Below, in pieces: positions 10,301-23,565 of a stretch of DNA of 64,000 bases. The stretch is taken from assembly GCA_008360975.2 (NCBI GenBank), contig CM039182.1, forward strand, positions 60,920,016 through 60,984,015, read 5' to 3'. A model generated the notes under the pieces. That model had not been told where the DNA came from and made no database searches. It worked only from the letters and a program-made list of their open reading frames with translations. Source of the DNA: Lichenostomus cassidix (lineage: Eukaryota > Chordata > Aves > Passeriformes > Meliphagidae). Numbering within the stretch: position 1 is the first letter of the stretch; the number at the start of each line of letters is the position of its first letter. A program made the translations under genes and the position numbers.

Positions 10301-13300
10301 GTTCATAATATCCTGACAAACATTTAATGAAGTTATGAGAGCCTAAAAAAACCCCTCATTGCCAGACACTGGGGATTGTTGATTAATACTTAATAATCCA
10401 AGCTTACTGTATCTCTTCTCTAATTCTTTTTTATGCATGAATTCATCCCGTTATTTTTTTAATAAGTTTTGGTATGCATCTTTCTGGCTTGTTTCTTGTA
10501 TCCTTTTTTTTCGTATTTTTCCCCTCTCTGGCATATACTGTGATACTAATAAACATTAAAAAGAAGGCTATCACTCAGGTGTTTGGTTGAGCTGGATGTT
10601 GAAAAAGATGCAAGTTCTAAATGAGGGGGTTTGTCTTTCATTGTCTTATCTTTTTCCTGTTCCTAGGCACCTCACAAATTGGAAGCTCACAATATAGCTC
10701 ATTGCACTGAATGGTAGAGGATAAAGTTCCTTTTCTTTACGTGACCATGTTTTCACAAAACTTGTAGGAGCGTCTACCTAAGGGAATCAAGCTGCTCAGT
10801 CAGGTTTGGTTGGAAACAGGCATCATGCTGGGAATTTAGCAGTAGTGTGGTTGTAGCAGCCTTGTGTGTGCAGTTTTTCTCAGTGTGGCTTCCTTAGACC
10901 ATGATTTCCTAATTGCTTCAGGCTAATAGGAGCATTGGCTGGAAGGGATGCTCCAACTTGAGTGCCTTCAGCTTGCATTGAGTAGGGTGTTGGAAATCAT
11001 GTAGCGAAAGATGGCTTGGTTTCTCGTATTTTTTTTCTTTCTGTCCTTCCCACCCAACATCCTGTGAAATGGTCCATAGTAATCAATTTCCTCATTTTGT
11101 TCAGTTGCTGCAAGAGGAGTGTGGTGTATGGAAAAGGAGAGTAATACCTTTCAGCAATAGCCCATATATAGGTCAGATCAAAGTGCTTGTGTAGACTCCA
11201 GTAGAGTCATCAAGGGAATAAATGACGTGTCAACACTGGGGAGTAACATTATTGAGATTGTATGTGTTCCATACAGCATTTTGTATGATAGTCTTTAGTA
11301 ACATTCATATGTTTAAAAGATTTCTCCCAAGCCAGAGGGTTTTCTACTCTCTTAGTTCATACTATGAGTTGCTCACCTTAGTCCTTGAGCTCGAGGACTT
11401 TTTTTGCTGTATGTGAGTGTAGGGACAACCCACGGGTCAGCAGACAGAATGAGATAGCTCATGGTACTGTTTTATGGATATCATTGTAGAACTACAAGCA
11501 GGTTATAGCAGTTTTTAAAAATTGTTTGTTGGTAGATGTCTGTGCTGGAAATACGTTGTATTTTTACCCAAATGGTAATGGAGTTTTTTTTTTTAATTTA
11601 TTGCTTTCTAGTTTCTTTAGGGTATTTTTATAATGTTAGAGCTGTTTAGAAAAACAGTCTTTTTCAAAGGCAAATGTGCATGTTGTTTTTTCTGAGCAAC
11701 TGCCACATGGTTTTCTGTAATTGTTCTGAAGACAAAATGTATGGACAAAAATTCTCATGGGAGGACTGAAATGAGGCCTTGAATTTTTATTTATGCACGA
11801 TATGTAGCTGTGTGAACTGGGAGGGATTTGAAAAGTTTGAGGAAGGACGAGAGTGACAAGACTTTAGCTTTGAATTGTTCTGAAAGTTTGTCTTGACCCA
11901 AAGAGGTTTTTTCCCTCAACAAATCTCAGTAGTACAACTTGCATGCCTACTTGGACCTTTCTGATTTGATGACTGCATGTTTGGTGTCAACTTAAGGGCT
12001 TGCCCTAGTAGGGATCTCAGCTGTTTGGATTTTCAAAGATAGATTTGCCTGGTGGAAGTACCCCTTAGGTAAATGGCTAACCCAATATTTGAACTCACTA
12101 AATAAAAATGAATATGGGGTGATGCATTAACAAGTGTAAACATCAACAAGAGTATATTAAAAATATTTGCTGTTTGGGACATACTAGCCTCAAGGCTCAG
12201 TGAGGAGCTGCCAGTTTTTAATTTTTGGGACCTCTTTTGGGAAATTATAATAGACAATTCATTGTAAGCTGTCACTTATAAAATATTCTTATGTCTTTTT
12301 TATATAATTAGAAATATTAAAGGTTAATTTAAGGTCTTCTACTGTATACAAGTAGCTGAATTGGTAGCAGTTGCCTTTTAAAGCAAATATGGGATCATGA
12401 AATTACTTCTTCAAGAGCAGGTAATGCATTATGTGTTAGCAGTCAAGGATCTGGATTATACGCTTCACCTAGGTTTGGTTTTGCTGAAGTTAGACCTATG
12501 GAATTGGAAATAGGGGAAGAATAGAACTCTCACTAAGATGAGAGACTACCAGTCTTCAAAAGGCTTTGGAAGATGGAAAGGTTCCCCCAGTGTTGCTGTG
12601 TAAAAGGAAACTTCTCTTAAGGCAAGAATTGGGCTATTGCCAGGCCACTATTGCACTAATATCTTAAACAAAACCGAGATTGTTTTTCTACAAGTGTTTT
12701 GAGAGAAACAGTGATTTTGACAAAGTAGAACTGAATAATGCCTATTTGTTTGCTTTGTAGTGCTTCCTAGTTTTCAAATGCTGCAAAGTCTTAAATGTAA
12801 ATTTTTAAAGGTGTGAAAGGCAAATGGTCTTGGTCCAAGCTTAATGGAGTGAACGGTGTGGATTCCCATTCACGGAAGATAGAGGGGCAAGTGGTCCTAG
12901 CCGAGGAAACAGTTGCTCAAGAAGAGAACTTTATTAGCTTTACAGCTTTTTATCATACTTACCCTTTATAAGCAGCGGTCCTCTGTTTTCAGAGTGTCAG
13001 GATTCTGGGCTCACATGATGCTGTTGGCTGTCACGTCGCTTTTGTCAAATGTGGAGCTGCTGCCTCTCGTTTGAATGCTGTGGCGTAACTTAGGACAGTC
13101 TGGTCCATAATTGCTCTTAAGGGCGTTAAGTGTTGTTAGTTTTTCCTATGTAAGTGTGTTCATTTGGCTTGACAGCAAGTCCCAGAGGAAAGCATTCAGG
13201 ATGTAGTGTCGAGATAAAGTTTGCCGTTTGCCGCAATACCCAAAGGAGGAAGCTGTTAGACTTGAGGATTGTGCACCTTGCACTAATCCTCTTCCCATTG

Positions 13301-15637
13301 TGTTTGTTGTTTGGAAGTAAAAGACAAAGGGGCTGTGATTGCCTAAGTATGTGGTTTCAGTGGGGAAGGTGATAAAGTGTTTGCAGAAGGTGTAATCTTC
13401 TGTTAATAGATGCAGCTTTCCAAGGCAGAGGGGGAGAGATCACAGGATCCCCCCAGATTTCTTGGCACAGGACAAGCAAAGCCCATGTTTATAGCCTTGA
13501 TGTCAGCTGTTTGTGTGTTTGAAACTGCCTATTTCTCAGTCACCTTTCTTTGCTTTGGTGTCCAGGCCGTTTTGGTGTTCATCTGTTGCTGTTTCTCTAG
13601 ATGTGAGCCTACATGTGCAGGCGTCAAACCAGATTTGTTCAGGTAATTACAGGTGATCGTGACTGGGCATAGGAGGAATGCAGTGATAAATTGGTCTGAG
13701 ATAAGGGGAAATTATGTGCCTTTACCTGAAGAAGAGGTGTATGCCTGAAAAAAACCAAAAATGAGCCAGAGGTGGGATTAGTCCAAGACCCGTTGTCACC
13801 TAGATTTGCAGCAGTTTAACTGGGAGTACCATTCTTTAGTAACTGAAGTGAAAGTTGAAGTGTGGTTTTCCAAAACTGCAGGTTTGGGGTAATTATTGTT
13901 CTGTCAATTAGAAGGCTGTACAGTCACCACTCATTCACTTCAACTTTAATATGTACTTTAGGTTGGCACTAGGTTGTACACTTAGGTTGCCAGGGTTCAT
14001 CACATATATTTATTTCCTATGCATAGATTTGGGTTGATCCTGCTGTCAGATGGATGTTCCTCGACTCTCAAGTGGAGTTTTGTTGCAAGTATTTGGGAAC
14101 TGCTGCATAACTGCTAACACTGCAGTCAGAGAGAAGTGGCAATAGAAAAGCAAATGCATAAAAGTAATGTCAATAGTTGACAGTAATAATGGGGGGAGTA
14201 GACTGCAGAACTGTTTATTGCTGCATTGAATTACTGAGATATGACAGCCTGTTTTCTTCTCTCGTTATTACAAGCACCACTTAATGCTAAAGAAACAAAT
14301 TACAGAGTTAAAAGCTTGCATCTTTCCACTTTTGAATTCATTCTCTGTGAACTTCATTGTTTTGAAGGGGTTCTATGTAGAAGCATTGAGAACTATATTT
14401 TTACATTTTTCCTTTAAAAAAACCTAGTTTTGAAATCTCATGCATAATAATACTTCTGGTTTAAAATTTTCTAAATAAAAAATATATTGTAAATAATATT
14501 TACTAGATCTAACATAAACGGGCCTGCAAGCCCATTTACCTTTTTTTTTTGTACCATTTTATTTTACATAGCTAACTTTTAGCAGTGGTTTTTGAAACGT
14601 GCAAGGAGTTGTCCACAGATATCTTCATAGAAGGTGAAAGTGGGTTACCTCCTTGCTTATAATGGAAACTCTTTTCTGGAAGTAAATGGAAAAAAGGCCT
14701 TGCAAATCATGGAAGTATACTTACTTCAAGCTTAAGATGCTTTTTGGATTATAAATAAAATCCAGAAACTCTGGGCCTGTGTTTCTCTTGGCATCCATGA
14801 CCTTAGGTTAAACCTGAATAGGTGTTTTGCATGAAAAATTGAAGAAAGAAGGTCACAACACATTAACTCATAGTTGTGAATAGTTAGTGTTTAACGGGTC
14901 GCAAGACCCGTGATTTCCCCATTAACCGAGAACTGAGGTGATGCCTTGAAGCATGAACTGTGTTTTCTGTGAGCTTCTGCTCACAGCAGTTGTTGTTATG
15001 TAGCTGTCTAGGCCCAGGGCATGGGGGTTTTGTTTGGGTTTTGGGAGATTTTATCAAAAGGCCTGACTTGTTTGGGTGAGGCTTTTGGGGCTCATTGCAT
15101 ATTTGAAATACAGCTGTGTTTGCTGTCCTTAAGTGTAAGTCAAGTGGCTGCTGTAGTGAACTGATGAGAGGTTTCCTCCAACAGCTTGAAGAAGCTGTAG
15201 GCCATGTGTTGCCTGTAGCAATAAGGGCCACGAGTCCTCGTGATCCTTGGTATTTTTAATCAATTTTTCAAGGACTCTCTCTGCTTCTTTGCAGATATTA
15301 ATGAGGATTGAATAAATATATAAATCTAGTTGTTAAATACTTTTACGTGGTGATATCAAAGTGATTAGGGCTTTGAAAAAATCCTTGCTACAGAACTGGA
15401 GTCCTGTGTATAACAAAGGCTGTGGTTTGATGTAAATTGGTCTCAAGGACTCTTAGTAGTGGTTCTAAATGCTGCAGACTCATGCCACAAAGTATTGTTC
15501 TGTTATAAGCAAACAAAAATGTCAATGTTTCAGAAATCTGACTAATTAAACTGTAGAAGTTTTATTGAATCTAACTTCATCTGACAACTAAAAAATTGTA
15601 TGCTCATATTTGTTCTATATCGGTTGGTTGACTCAAT

Positions 15638-15660
15638 AATGATTGATATTAATAATCATT
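15638..15660. repeat. AT-rich inverted repeat with ATTGAT cores
   Basis: AATGATT and AATCATT form perfect 7-bp arms around a 9-bp loop, in a stretch with ATTGAT-type cores. Too short to assign a function. Confidence 0.5.
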
Positions 15661-17794
15661 GATCTGAAAGTGTGTTCATTTCTAACCCTTGCTGGTTTAC
15701 CAGTAACACCCCCTTGAGCATTCTGTAGAACCCGGGCAGTGACTTCTGTTCACTTGCATACCAGCATCTACTTTTGCTGCATTAGTACACTTTTACATCT
15801 TCTAATGCTAATTGGAAGGGCATATGGCATCAGATTGAGGACAGCAGCTTTAAGCGATCACTGTGATAACTTGGTCTGTGTGTTTCTTGTGGTATTTGAT
15901 GTCTCTATACCAAACAGACCTGAGGAAACCTACCAGTTGCTCGGCTGCTGATACTCCTGTGAGATACAAATCAGTGCAGGGCAGTAGCTTCATCTTGGAA
16001 TTTTTGCACTGTATTTTCAATGCCAGTGCATGGTACCTTGAAACAGACTTTAGGTTAATAAAATAAGCTTCTATTTCCGTGGAGTAGGGAAAGATTCTGT
16101 TGAGTGGCTTTCACCTATGACCTGGAGAAGAGAATAGGTACCCATGTTTGGTATATGCAGCCATTTAAAACCAGATGAGTACACTGTGATTCAGCTACTT
16201 TTGTCTGATATTCAGCTTGGATCTTGGGCATTACATTTTGAAAATTCTTCACTTCAACAGTAAAAGGAGAGCTTCCAGGTGTGAATTTAACAAAAGTCAT
16301 TCTATTTGAGGTGTGTGTTTGTTCCTTTTTAGTAATTAAAACACTTGGTCTAAAACTTAAGTATGCATAGGCCTTAGTAGAGTTCAGGTTTTCTTTCTCT
16401 GTAGCACCAAATAGTGTTGGGCTTTTTCCCTGAGAGAAGTCTGCCTAAGATCCTGACAGTTGTTACTGAAACTTGACCACATGGTTGTATGTTGCGCAGA
16501 AGTATATCTGGGCTCTGGAGTTCTTCCTCTGTCCTTTGGGTTAAATATCACCAAGTCCTCTGTCATACTGCTCTGTATCATGTACTTTTTATCTCCAGCA
16601 TGTCTAAGTGTGGCCAGGAGTTCTGGTCATACTCAGATTTTGCAGGGGCAAAACTGCTGTTTAGTGGTCATGCTTGGTATGAGTTAATGTACAAAGGTGC
16701 TGTTTAGGAACTATCAATGAATAATATAGAACTCTAGTTTTCTTATAAAGTCTTTGCTCTTCCATGTCCAGTTTTGAATCACACCTCAGCCCAGGGGTAT
16801 GCCAGCTCTTCCTGTTGCATACCTGGAGTGTGAGGTTACTTTGAATGCAAAGTAGAGCATGCCTAGAGATATTGTGGCTTCTAAGCTATCATTGAAAGGC
16901 TTTTTTCTCCTGAACAATTGAAAACCAATTCATTTGGGGTATAAACTCAGTCACTACTCTCGTAAGCATGTTTCTCTAGCTTGTACCATGGGGTGGTTTT
17001 TTGGTCTTTCAGGTGTCTCTGTAATTTCTGGTTCATACACTGAACACATGGTAAGGATGAAAAATTCTGACATGGTCATTAGTGTGACTTGGCAGTCTGA
17101 AAAACAACTTAGCAGTGAACATAAAAGACAGCAAGACGGATATACTGTCAAAGAGAGTGGGGAGAAGAGTTAAATGAAATAATGCAAATGTAGGGGTATG
17201 AGAGGAGACCTAAATTCTGTAAAACCTGTGAAATAATCACACAGTGAATTGCCGCTAGTGAAGGGCCACAAAAAATACTTGTGCAGTTCTTTTATAAAGC
17301 CAAGACTGATTATTTGTTTCCTGTGAAATACATAACCATGTTTTAAAAAATGACATCTGAGATGCCTACGCAGGAAGAGGAGGTGTAATTTCCAGCAGAT
17401 AATGTCTGCCAGTGAGAAGGGCATAGTCTCCGTTTTTGTAAATGGGAATCCTGTTAGTGTGATGGCTTATGAAGACTTCTTTTAAAATAAACCTGGCCTG
17501 AATCTAGCTTTTGCTCTCAAAGAGGAAAATAATCCTCATCATGGACATGAACTGCAGTTTTGTTAGTAGAGTCATCACTCTTCTGGTTGTTGAAGAACAA
17601 GGAACACACTGCAAGTAAGCAGTTGGGGGTGTTACTTAGAAAGTGGATTTCTGCGTGGAATTCCCAAACACTTAGTCAGATATATGGATGAGAGATTTGA
17701 ACATGCAAAACAGTTTTCTTCCTGTTGCAGGCTTGTTGAAGTACAGATTTGCAGCCGCACTTAAAACACTGCAGCCAATTTATGAAAGAGCTTT

Positions 17795-17845
17795 GGTTTT
17801 GGGGTTTTTTTGGTTTTTTGGTTTTTTGTTTGGATGGTTTTTTTA
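17795..17845 (+). repeat. G/T low-complexity tract
   Basis: Runs of T3-7 alternate with G2-4 on the + strand (for example GGTTTTGGGGTTTTTTTGG). Several GG/GGGG runs occur close together. Confidence 0.8.
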
Positions 17846-18404
17846 ACTGCTTGTCTTTTTAATTTTTTTTTAATATTGGGGAGATGCTGTAGCTCATTAT
17901 CACAGAGTTGGTGAACTTTTGTAGTAGCTGAACTATATCTACTTATTAGATTTTTTTTTAAATAAAGGGTCTGAAAGATCAGTTCCTCCAACTGTATTGA
18001 AGGAAACAAGTCTCTTACAACGACTGTTAAGAATTTGAGAGAAATTAAATAATGATATTTTCAAGACCTGGGATTTTGTTAACTGGACGAGGAATGCTTT
18101 AGGTGGACTAATCTCCTGAAAAGGTAGAGTTTGTCTCCTGAACAGTTCAGAGCAGTGAATGTCACACTTCTCTGTTTCCGGCTCTAATTTCTGGTTTGGT
18201 TTAGTCATTGTTTAAAAGAAAGAACAAAATATCCGTTCCTACGTCTTTATTTTAAGATGTGGCAATTCAAGGCTTAAGGATCAGAAATTAAAATATTTAT
18301 GAGACTATTGAAGCAATATATGTCTGCCATGATACAAGAAAATAATAAATTAAGATGAAGTTGCTATAGAACTTGGCTGCCTCTGTGTTTGGCATTGGTG
18401 AAGC

Positions 18405-18902
18405 TACTCCTCAAATCCTGGGTTAAATTTTGGACTTCCCAGTACACAAAGGACACTGAAGTCCTGGAGCATGTCTAGAGAAGGGCAGTGAAGCTGGTGA
18501 AGGATCTGGAGCACAAGTCTGATGAGAAGCAGCTGATGGAGCTGGGAGTGTTTTGTCTGGAGATTCAAGGGGGGACCTTAGCACTCTCTACAACTGCCTG
18601 AAAGGAGGGTGTAGCCAGGTGGGAGTTGCTTCTTCGAAGTATCAAGGAATAGGATGAGAGGAAATTACCTCAAGTTGTGCTAGGGTGGTTTATACTGGAT
18701 ATGAGGAGAAATTTCTTCACCAAAAGAGTTATCAAGCACTGGAATGGGCTGTCTAAGGAAGGGGTCAAGATCCCATTCCTGGATGAATTTAAGATATGCA
18801 GATGTAGTCTGTAGGGACATGGTTTAGTGATGGGCTTGGAAGTGTTAGGTTAAGGGCTGGACTCTTGATTTTAAAGTAGAGCACCTGAGCTGTTCTATGG
18901 TT
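18405..18902 (+). mobile_element. CR1 LINE fragment, sense, upstream of exon 2
   Basis: About 500 bp of CR1 3' sequence in + orientation: CAGTACACAAAGGACACTGA, TACAACTGCCTGAAAGGAGG, AATTTCTTCACCAAAAGAGT, ending TGTTCTATGGTTTTG. Well diverged from the consensus. The left edge is approximate. Confidence 0.87.
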
Positions 18903-19268
18903 TTGAAGTTTCCACATTTGGTTTTCATTACTGTGTAGCTCAGTAGGGTATTAATGGTGAGGTGTATCTAAGTGAATGTAAACTGTCTGGACAAACAATA
19001 CTCGTTCTCACAGAACTTCCTTGCTAAGCTATGGTTAGAAACTGACCTTAGTATATAATTCAGTGACTTCTAAAGTTGTGAGAATTAATAATTTGAAAAT
19101 TTAGATGGCTGTCTTTTTCACCATGTTGTGGCTAAAAGCATGTATCTTAAGGGGCTGACACTCAAACCATAACCAGAATTTATTCTTTGAATTCATTCAA
19201 CCTGTGGGTTACTAATCTATGTGTGTGTAATCTACCTGCTGTAAATGGAATGCCTACATCTTTTTCAG

Positions 19269-19352
19269 GACTGTCTTGGTGAGACTGGAAGGATGTAGTC
19301 ATCCTGTTGTTATGAAAGGCTTGTGTGCAGAATGTGGCCAGGATTTAACTCA
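19269..19352 (+). CDS. CTDP1: CTDP1 exon 2
   Basis: 84 nt encoding residues 113-141, including TVLVRLEGCSHP and GLCAECGQDL. This closes the lipoyl-like segment and carries a Cys/His cluster (C-x-H then C-x2-C) that could bind a metal. Acceptor TTTTTCAG, donor CA|GTAAGT. The length is a multiple of three with the same phase on both sides, so skipping would keep the frame. CR1 copies in opposite orientations lie about 370 bp upstream and 78 bp downstream. Confidence 0.96.
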
Positions 19353-22028
19353 GTAAGTACTGTCAGCTCTCTTTTCCAGTTTCTCCTTGCTTCTGATTAG
19401 GGATTCAGGCTCTTCCTTCTCTCATTCAATAGAGTCATAAAATATCCTGGGTTGGAAGGGACTTGAAGGTCATCTAGTTCCAGCCCCCTTGGCATGAGGA
19501 GGGATACCTTCTACCTAGACCAAGCTGCCCAGAGTCCCATCCAGCCTGGCCTTAAACACTTCCAGGGATGGGGCATCTGCAGCTTCTCTGGGTGTCACTG
19601 TTCCAGTGCTTCCCCATCCTCACAGAGAACAGTTTCATCCTTATAGCTAATGAAAGCTACCTTTTTATCATTCAAAACCATGCCTCCTTGTCCTGTCTCT
19701 ACATGCCCTTGTAAATAGTTCCTCTCAAGTCTCTTTCAGGCCCTTCAGGTACTGGAAGGCTGCTCTAAGGTCTCCACACATTTAGGATTTAAGAATTGTG
19801 CATGCTCTTTTTTCATGGAGATAATGTAGGGCAACTTAGATAGAAAATATAAGGGGCATGTGTAGAAAAGTAAATTCTCATTACACTTTGCTTTACATGG
19901 ACTCACCACTGAGAGCAAGAGTTGTATGGTGTGTCAACAGTGGCTTAGTAAACCTGAGAGTTTTATCTATGCAGGTGCAAATAGCTGAGAGGTTATAGCA
20001 GTCTCATTCATATGACCTTGCTTCATTTGTACTGTGTCTGAATGGGGGCTAGTTTGTCTCAAGTGCTTTCAATTTAAGGCTTCCTAACTGTTTTCAATTT
20101 TTTTGTAAAATATTCTGCCTTGGAACTAAAGGAATTTAAGCCTTAGGGGAAAAAGAAAGCAAATTCAAAACATGATTGTATTTCTTCTTTGCTCTTTCTC
20201 ATTGCTTGGTAAAGAGAATGTTTCTTATGCATATCAAATTACTAATTCAGCAGCTGTTCCAAAATGGGCTGTATAGTTGCCTGGATTTTATAAATTAATG
20301 TTGCATACTCATTTCATTCGGCTGGAAATACTTTGGTTTCATTTTAATTCATGCTCATTGTTAAGAATCATTTTGTGAACATTAGCCCACAAACTAGTGC
20401 AAGTGGACTGAATGTTGAGAGTGTATGCAAGAAGTAGCCTGTGTAATGTTTGGATATAACTTTATTAAAAGTTCAATGTTAATATTTTGTAAACAAGTAT
20501 TATCCTGAAAACCTAGCAAGTGAAGATAATCATGAATAGGGCTTTGTCTGTCCTGAATTAATACTTGACTTGAGGCTTTAATACAGTTACATCTAAATAC
20601 TGCTTTACTGCTATCGTTTCATGAAAAATTCAAGGTATCCAGCAAATTGAGGTTTTTTTCACTTATTATTTCTTACTATGTCTTATGTCTGTGTCTTCAT
20701 TTTATACCAAATGGCTTTTACATCCGAAAGATTGTGCTATGTCTGCTGAGCCTACGTCAGAAGGCAATTCGAAAGCATTGATGCTTTTCTTGCTTGGAGA
20801 AAAGCAGGTATAGCTGTGCATCCTTTCTGTTAAAGAGTTCTTAGGTCATTCAACTAACGGTCTGAAAACAGTTAATAATTTTTAAAGGTTTATTTAAAAT
20901 GCCCCTCAGGGTTATGTATGAGGTTTTCTGAACTGGGAAGCAGAGGATGTAAGATGCTACAATGTACATGTAAACTTTAGACCAAATAAACATCTTCTGT
21001 TTCTGGACATCAGTGCTGCCATACACCGTGGTACAGTGAGAGATACCTGTCTGTGGTTGTGTCTGCCTCAACTCAGCTCAGTACAGTTGTTCCTCAGCAG
21101 TTTGCTTGTCATAAAGTGAAATCTGGTTTAACTCTCATTGTAGATCTGATACCAGATCTTGTCCTTGATAGGACTGGTACATGGGAGAATTAAAAGATGT
21201 GCATGTATCACCTAGGACAAAATTTGTATGGTAGTATTTTTTAATCTTGGTGAACCATCAGTTATATGTCAGAGTTCTCAATAAATTGATTGGTGTAAGC
21301 TAGTGAGAGGGATCATATATAGGGTTACTTTGTCAGGTTTTGAGCAATTTTATACTCATGTGTGCACTCATGCTCTGTCTCATATATATGTATACACACA
21401 AGGGTGATACCTATTCTGTATGTGTTAATATCTGTATATGCACTTAGCTGTGTACCAGTAAGACTGTATAATATGCACATAAATAAAACAAACATAAACA
21501 CAGGCATACCCAGAGTTCCTCACGCTGTGCCAATGGGAAGAGCATGTATGGGGACTCTTTGGATGATATTTTTGAAGCAGTAGTCACCTGTAATTACTCT
21601 GCTGTGTGCAGAGAGTAACTTTGCTTATCCTTTGCTTAAATTTTTCATACTCTGGCTTGGAAAAAAAGTTCAATTGCATGCTGAGTGATTGCAAAAAAAA
21701 AAAGTTTAAAATTTGAGTGGTTTGTAGCTTGTTTTCTGATGTAAAGCAATACATAGATGTGTTTCATCTTAGTGTCATGTGTCATGAAATAATCACATGG
21801 AAGTATAACATTACAGTGACTTTTTGATGTTTTTTTTCTGGTGAGCATCTTTGATCTCTTTCCATTTTGTCTAGTAACTTGCATTTGCAAGAATTTGAAA
21901 GAGTGCATTAGTTAAAATAGCTCTTTTTAATAATTTTTGGTAGTGTAGTTGGAGACTACAGATTTCAGTCTGTTCAACATTTCACTAAACTATTACTCTT
22001 GTGATGCTTCTTTTGTGTATGTGATTAG
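19353..22028 (+). other. CTDP1: CTDP1 intron 2 (2.7 kb)
   Basis: Holds an antisense CR1 at 19,430-19,778. The remainder (19,780-22,028) is AT-rich with no exon or bounded element that I recognise. Starts GTAAGT and ends GTGATTAG, an acceptor with a weak pyrimidine tract. Confidence 0.9.
19430..19778 (-). mobile_element. CR1 LINE fragment, antisense, just after exon 2
   Basis: Starts 78 bp downstream of exon 2. On + it reads GGGTTGGAAGGGACTTGAAG, CCAGCCTGGCCTTAAACACT, TCAGGTACTGGAAGGCTGCT: the reverse complement of a CR1 3' end. It overlaps in consensus with the sense copy upstream of exon 2. Confidence 0.9.
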
Positions 22029-22122
22029 GATACGAAGCAAGAATGGAAGACAGAGTGTGCCATTATCCACAGCAACTGTATCAATGGTTCACAGTGTCCC
22101 AGAACTGAAAGTTAGCTCTGAG
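22029..22122 (+). CDS. CTDP1: CTDP1 exon 3
   Basis: 94 nt covering residues 142-172, from the split Gln codon through QSVPLSTATVSMVHSVPEL to SSE. This linker between the N-terminal segment and the phosphatase domain is strongly conserved with the human protein. Donor GAG|GTAAGT, phase 0. The acceptor AG lies in a stretch that is not pyrimidine-rich, so exon choice rests on phase and on conservation. Confidence 0.96.
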
Positions 22123-23565
22123 GTAAGTACCATCATGCTTTCTTTGTTCTCACTTTTCATGGTAGCTCCACAGTTGACAAACTTAATTATACTAGTTTGT
22201 TGTATATACATGATACAGGAAGTTTGGATTCCCTTTGAAGAGGGATTTGGGGTTGAACATCAGTAGCCTAGGGATTTTGTGAGTCTACCTTAATGTGGAT
22301 TAATTTTTATCAGGTTTTATACTGATTTTTTAGGTACTGTGTACTGAAGAGATGGCACTTTGACAGGGGCCTGTAAACTTACTAGCTGAATGTTTTTGTC
22401 ACTTAGAGTGAACAGTTGTGGAAAGTTCCATTAGCTGAACTCTGTTCAAAGCTTGCAGTGTCTCTGCAACCTAGCTTTAACCTTCATCTTGAAATTGGCC
22501 CACTAAATATGGTGAAGCTAGTTTGTCTGCAACTTACCTGTATGTTAAAATTATTTCATTGTTTTTCAAATATTCCAGATATTCTGAATTCGTTAATATT
22601 TCAAATATTCATCTGAGTTGTCAAAATATGCTTGTGCATCCCTCAGTTTGTGTAGAGAGGAAGAGCATGTTAATTTTGAAGATAAACGTTCTGTTTATCT
22701 TCTTTATCAACCTGATCTCTTTTTACATTTTTTATGTTGCTGCTTGCTTTTTTTTTTCCTGGTAATTCTTCAAAGAACACCAGTGAGGGGAACTGTGAAG
22801 ATAAAAGCAGCTAGAAGTGTCCCTATCATAGAGGAGTGTTTCAAAGGGCAGTTTGCACTTGACCCTTTCTGCTTCATAGTGCTCCAACTTAACTATAATA
22901 TTCAGCTGTCTTGAAGGTAGCCCTGCAGCTTCCTACCAAGAATGGTTCAAGTGAACAGAGTGTAATGTGGTACTTGGAAAGTCTGTAAATACATGCGAGA
23001 GGAGTAAACTTCACTTACTGGATTATAAGGTCTTTGATGTTAGTGGAACTGCATAATCTTAACTATTTATGTCTGAAGGAATATATTCTTTATTCTAAAG
23101 TTGACAAGTATCCTTTTTGTCACCAGCAGCTTTGGTTTTATACTCAGTGTTGGGTTGTAAGATGTATTGTACTTGAAGATGCAAATTGCTGGACATAGCA
23201 GTCAAAAGTTCAGACCTACTGATGAATTTTTCCTTTGTGTTCAAAGCTGCTGACATTTCCTGTCAAGACATTGGGTCTTAAATTAAATCAGTGCTTACTT
23301 ATTTGGTAAATTTGAAAGTTTTTGTGTAGAGTTTATGAATTTTAAGAGTTAATAGTGTCACAGAGATCTGAAAGTAGACTTTGAGGGCATTACTTTTCTG
23401 TAAAAAGTTGTTCTGCAGCTGCCATTGCTACAGTTATGTTGAGGCATCTTTTCTTATGCAGTTAGTTTGTGGCAGAAGTGCATCTCACGTTTAAAATACA
23501 CAGAAGGCAATAAACCTAATTTATTTCTATGAAATTAAGCTTAGCAGTGAATATTTCTGTTACAG
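22123..23565 (+). other. CTDP1: CTDP1 intron 3 (1.4 kb)
   Basis: AT-rich intron from GTAAGT to CTGTTACAG. I see no mobile element, RNA gene or additional exon in it. Confidence 0.9.

Larger units (their letters stand above)
6690..19268 (+). other. CTDP1: CTDP1 intron 1 (12.6 kb)
   Basis: The first part holds the 21-bp minisatellite and the tail of the CpG island (to about 6,960). A short antisense CR1 lies at 7,111-7,352 and a sense CR1 at about 18,405-18,902. A G/T-rich low-complexity stretch lies at 17,795-17,845 and an AT-rich inverted repeat at 15,638-15,660. The remaining 7,353-18,400 is mostly AT-rich unique sequence in which I see no exon, RNA gene or bounded mobile element. The intron starts GTGAGT and ends TTTTTCAG. 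Confidence 0.85.

Noticed and set aside
22416..22914. Open + strand frames of 66-98 codons in intron 3
   Set aside because: No phase-compatible splice sites with exons 3 and 4 and no resemblance to CTDP1 proteins.
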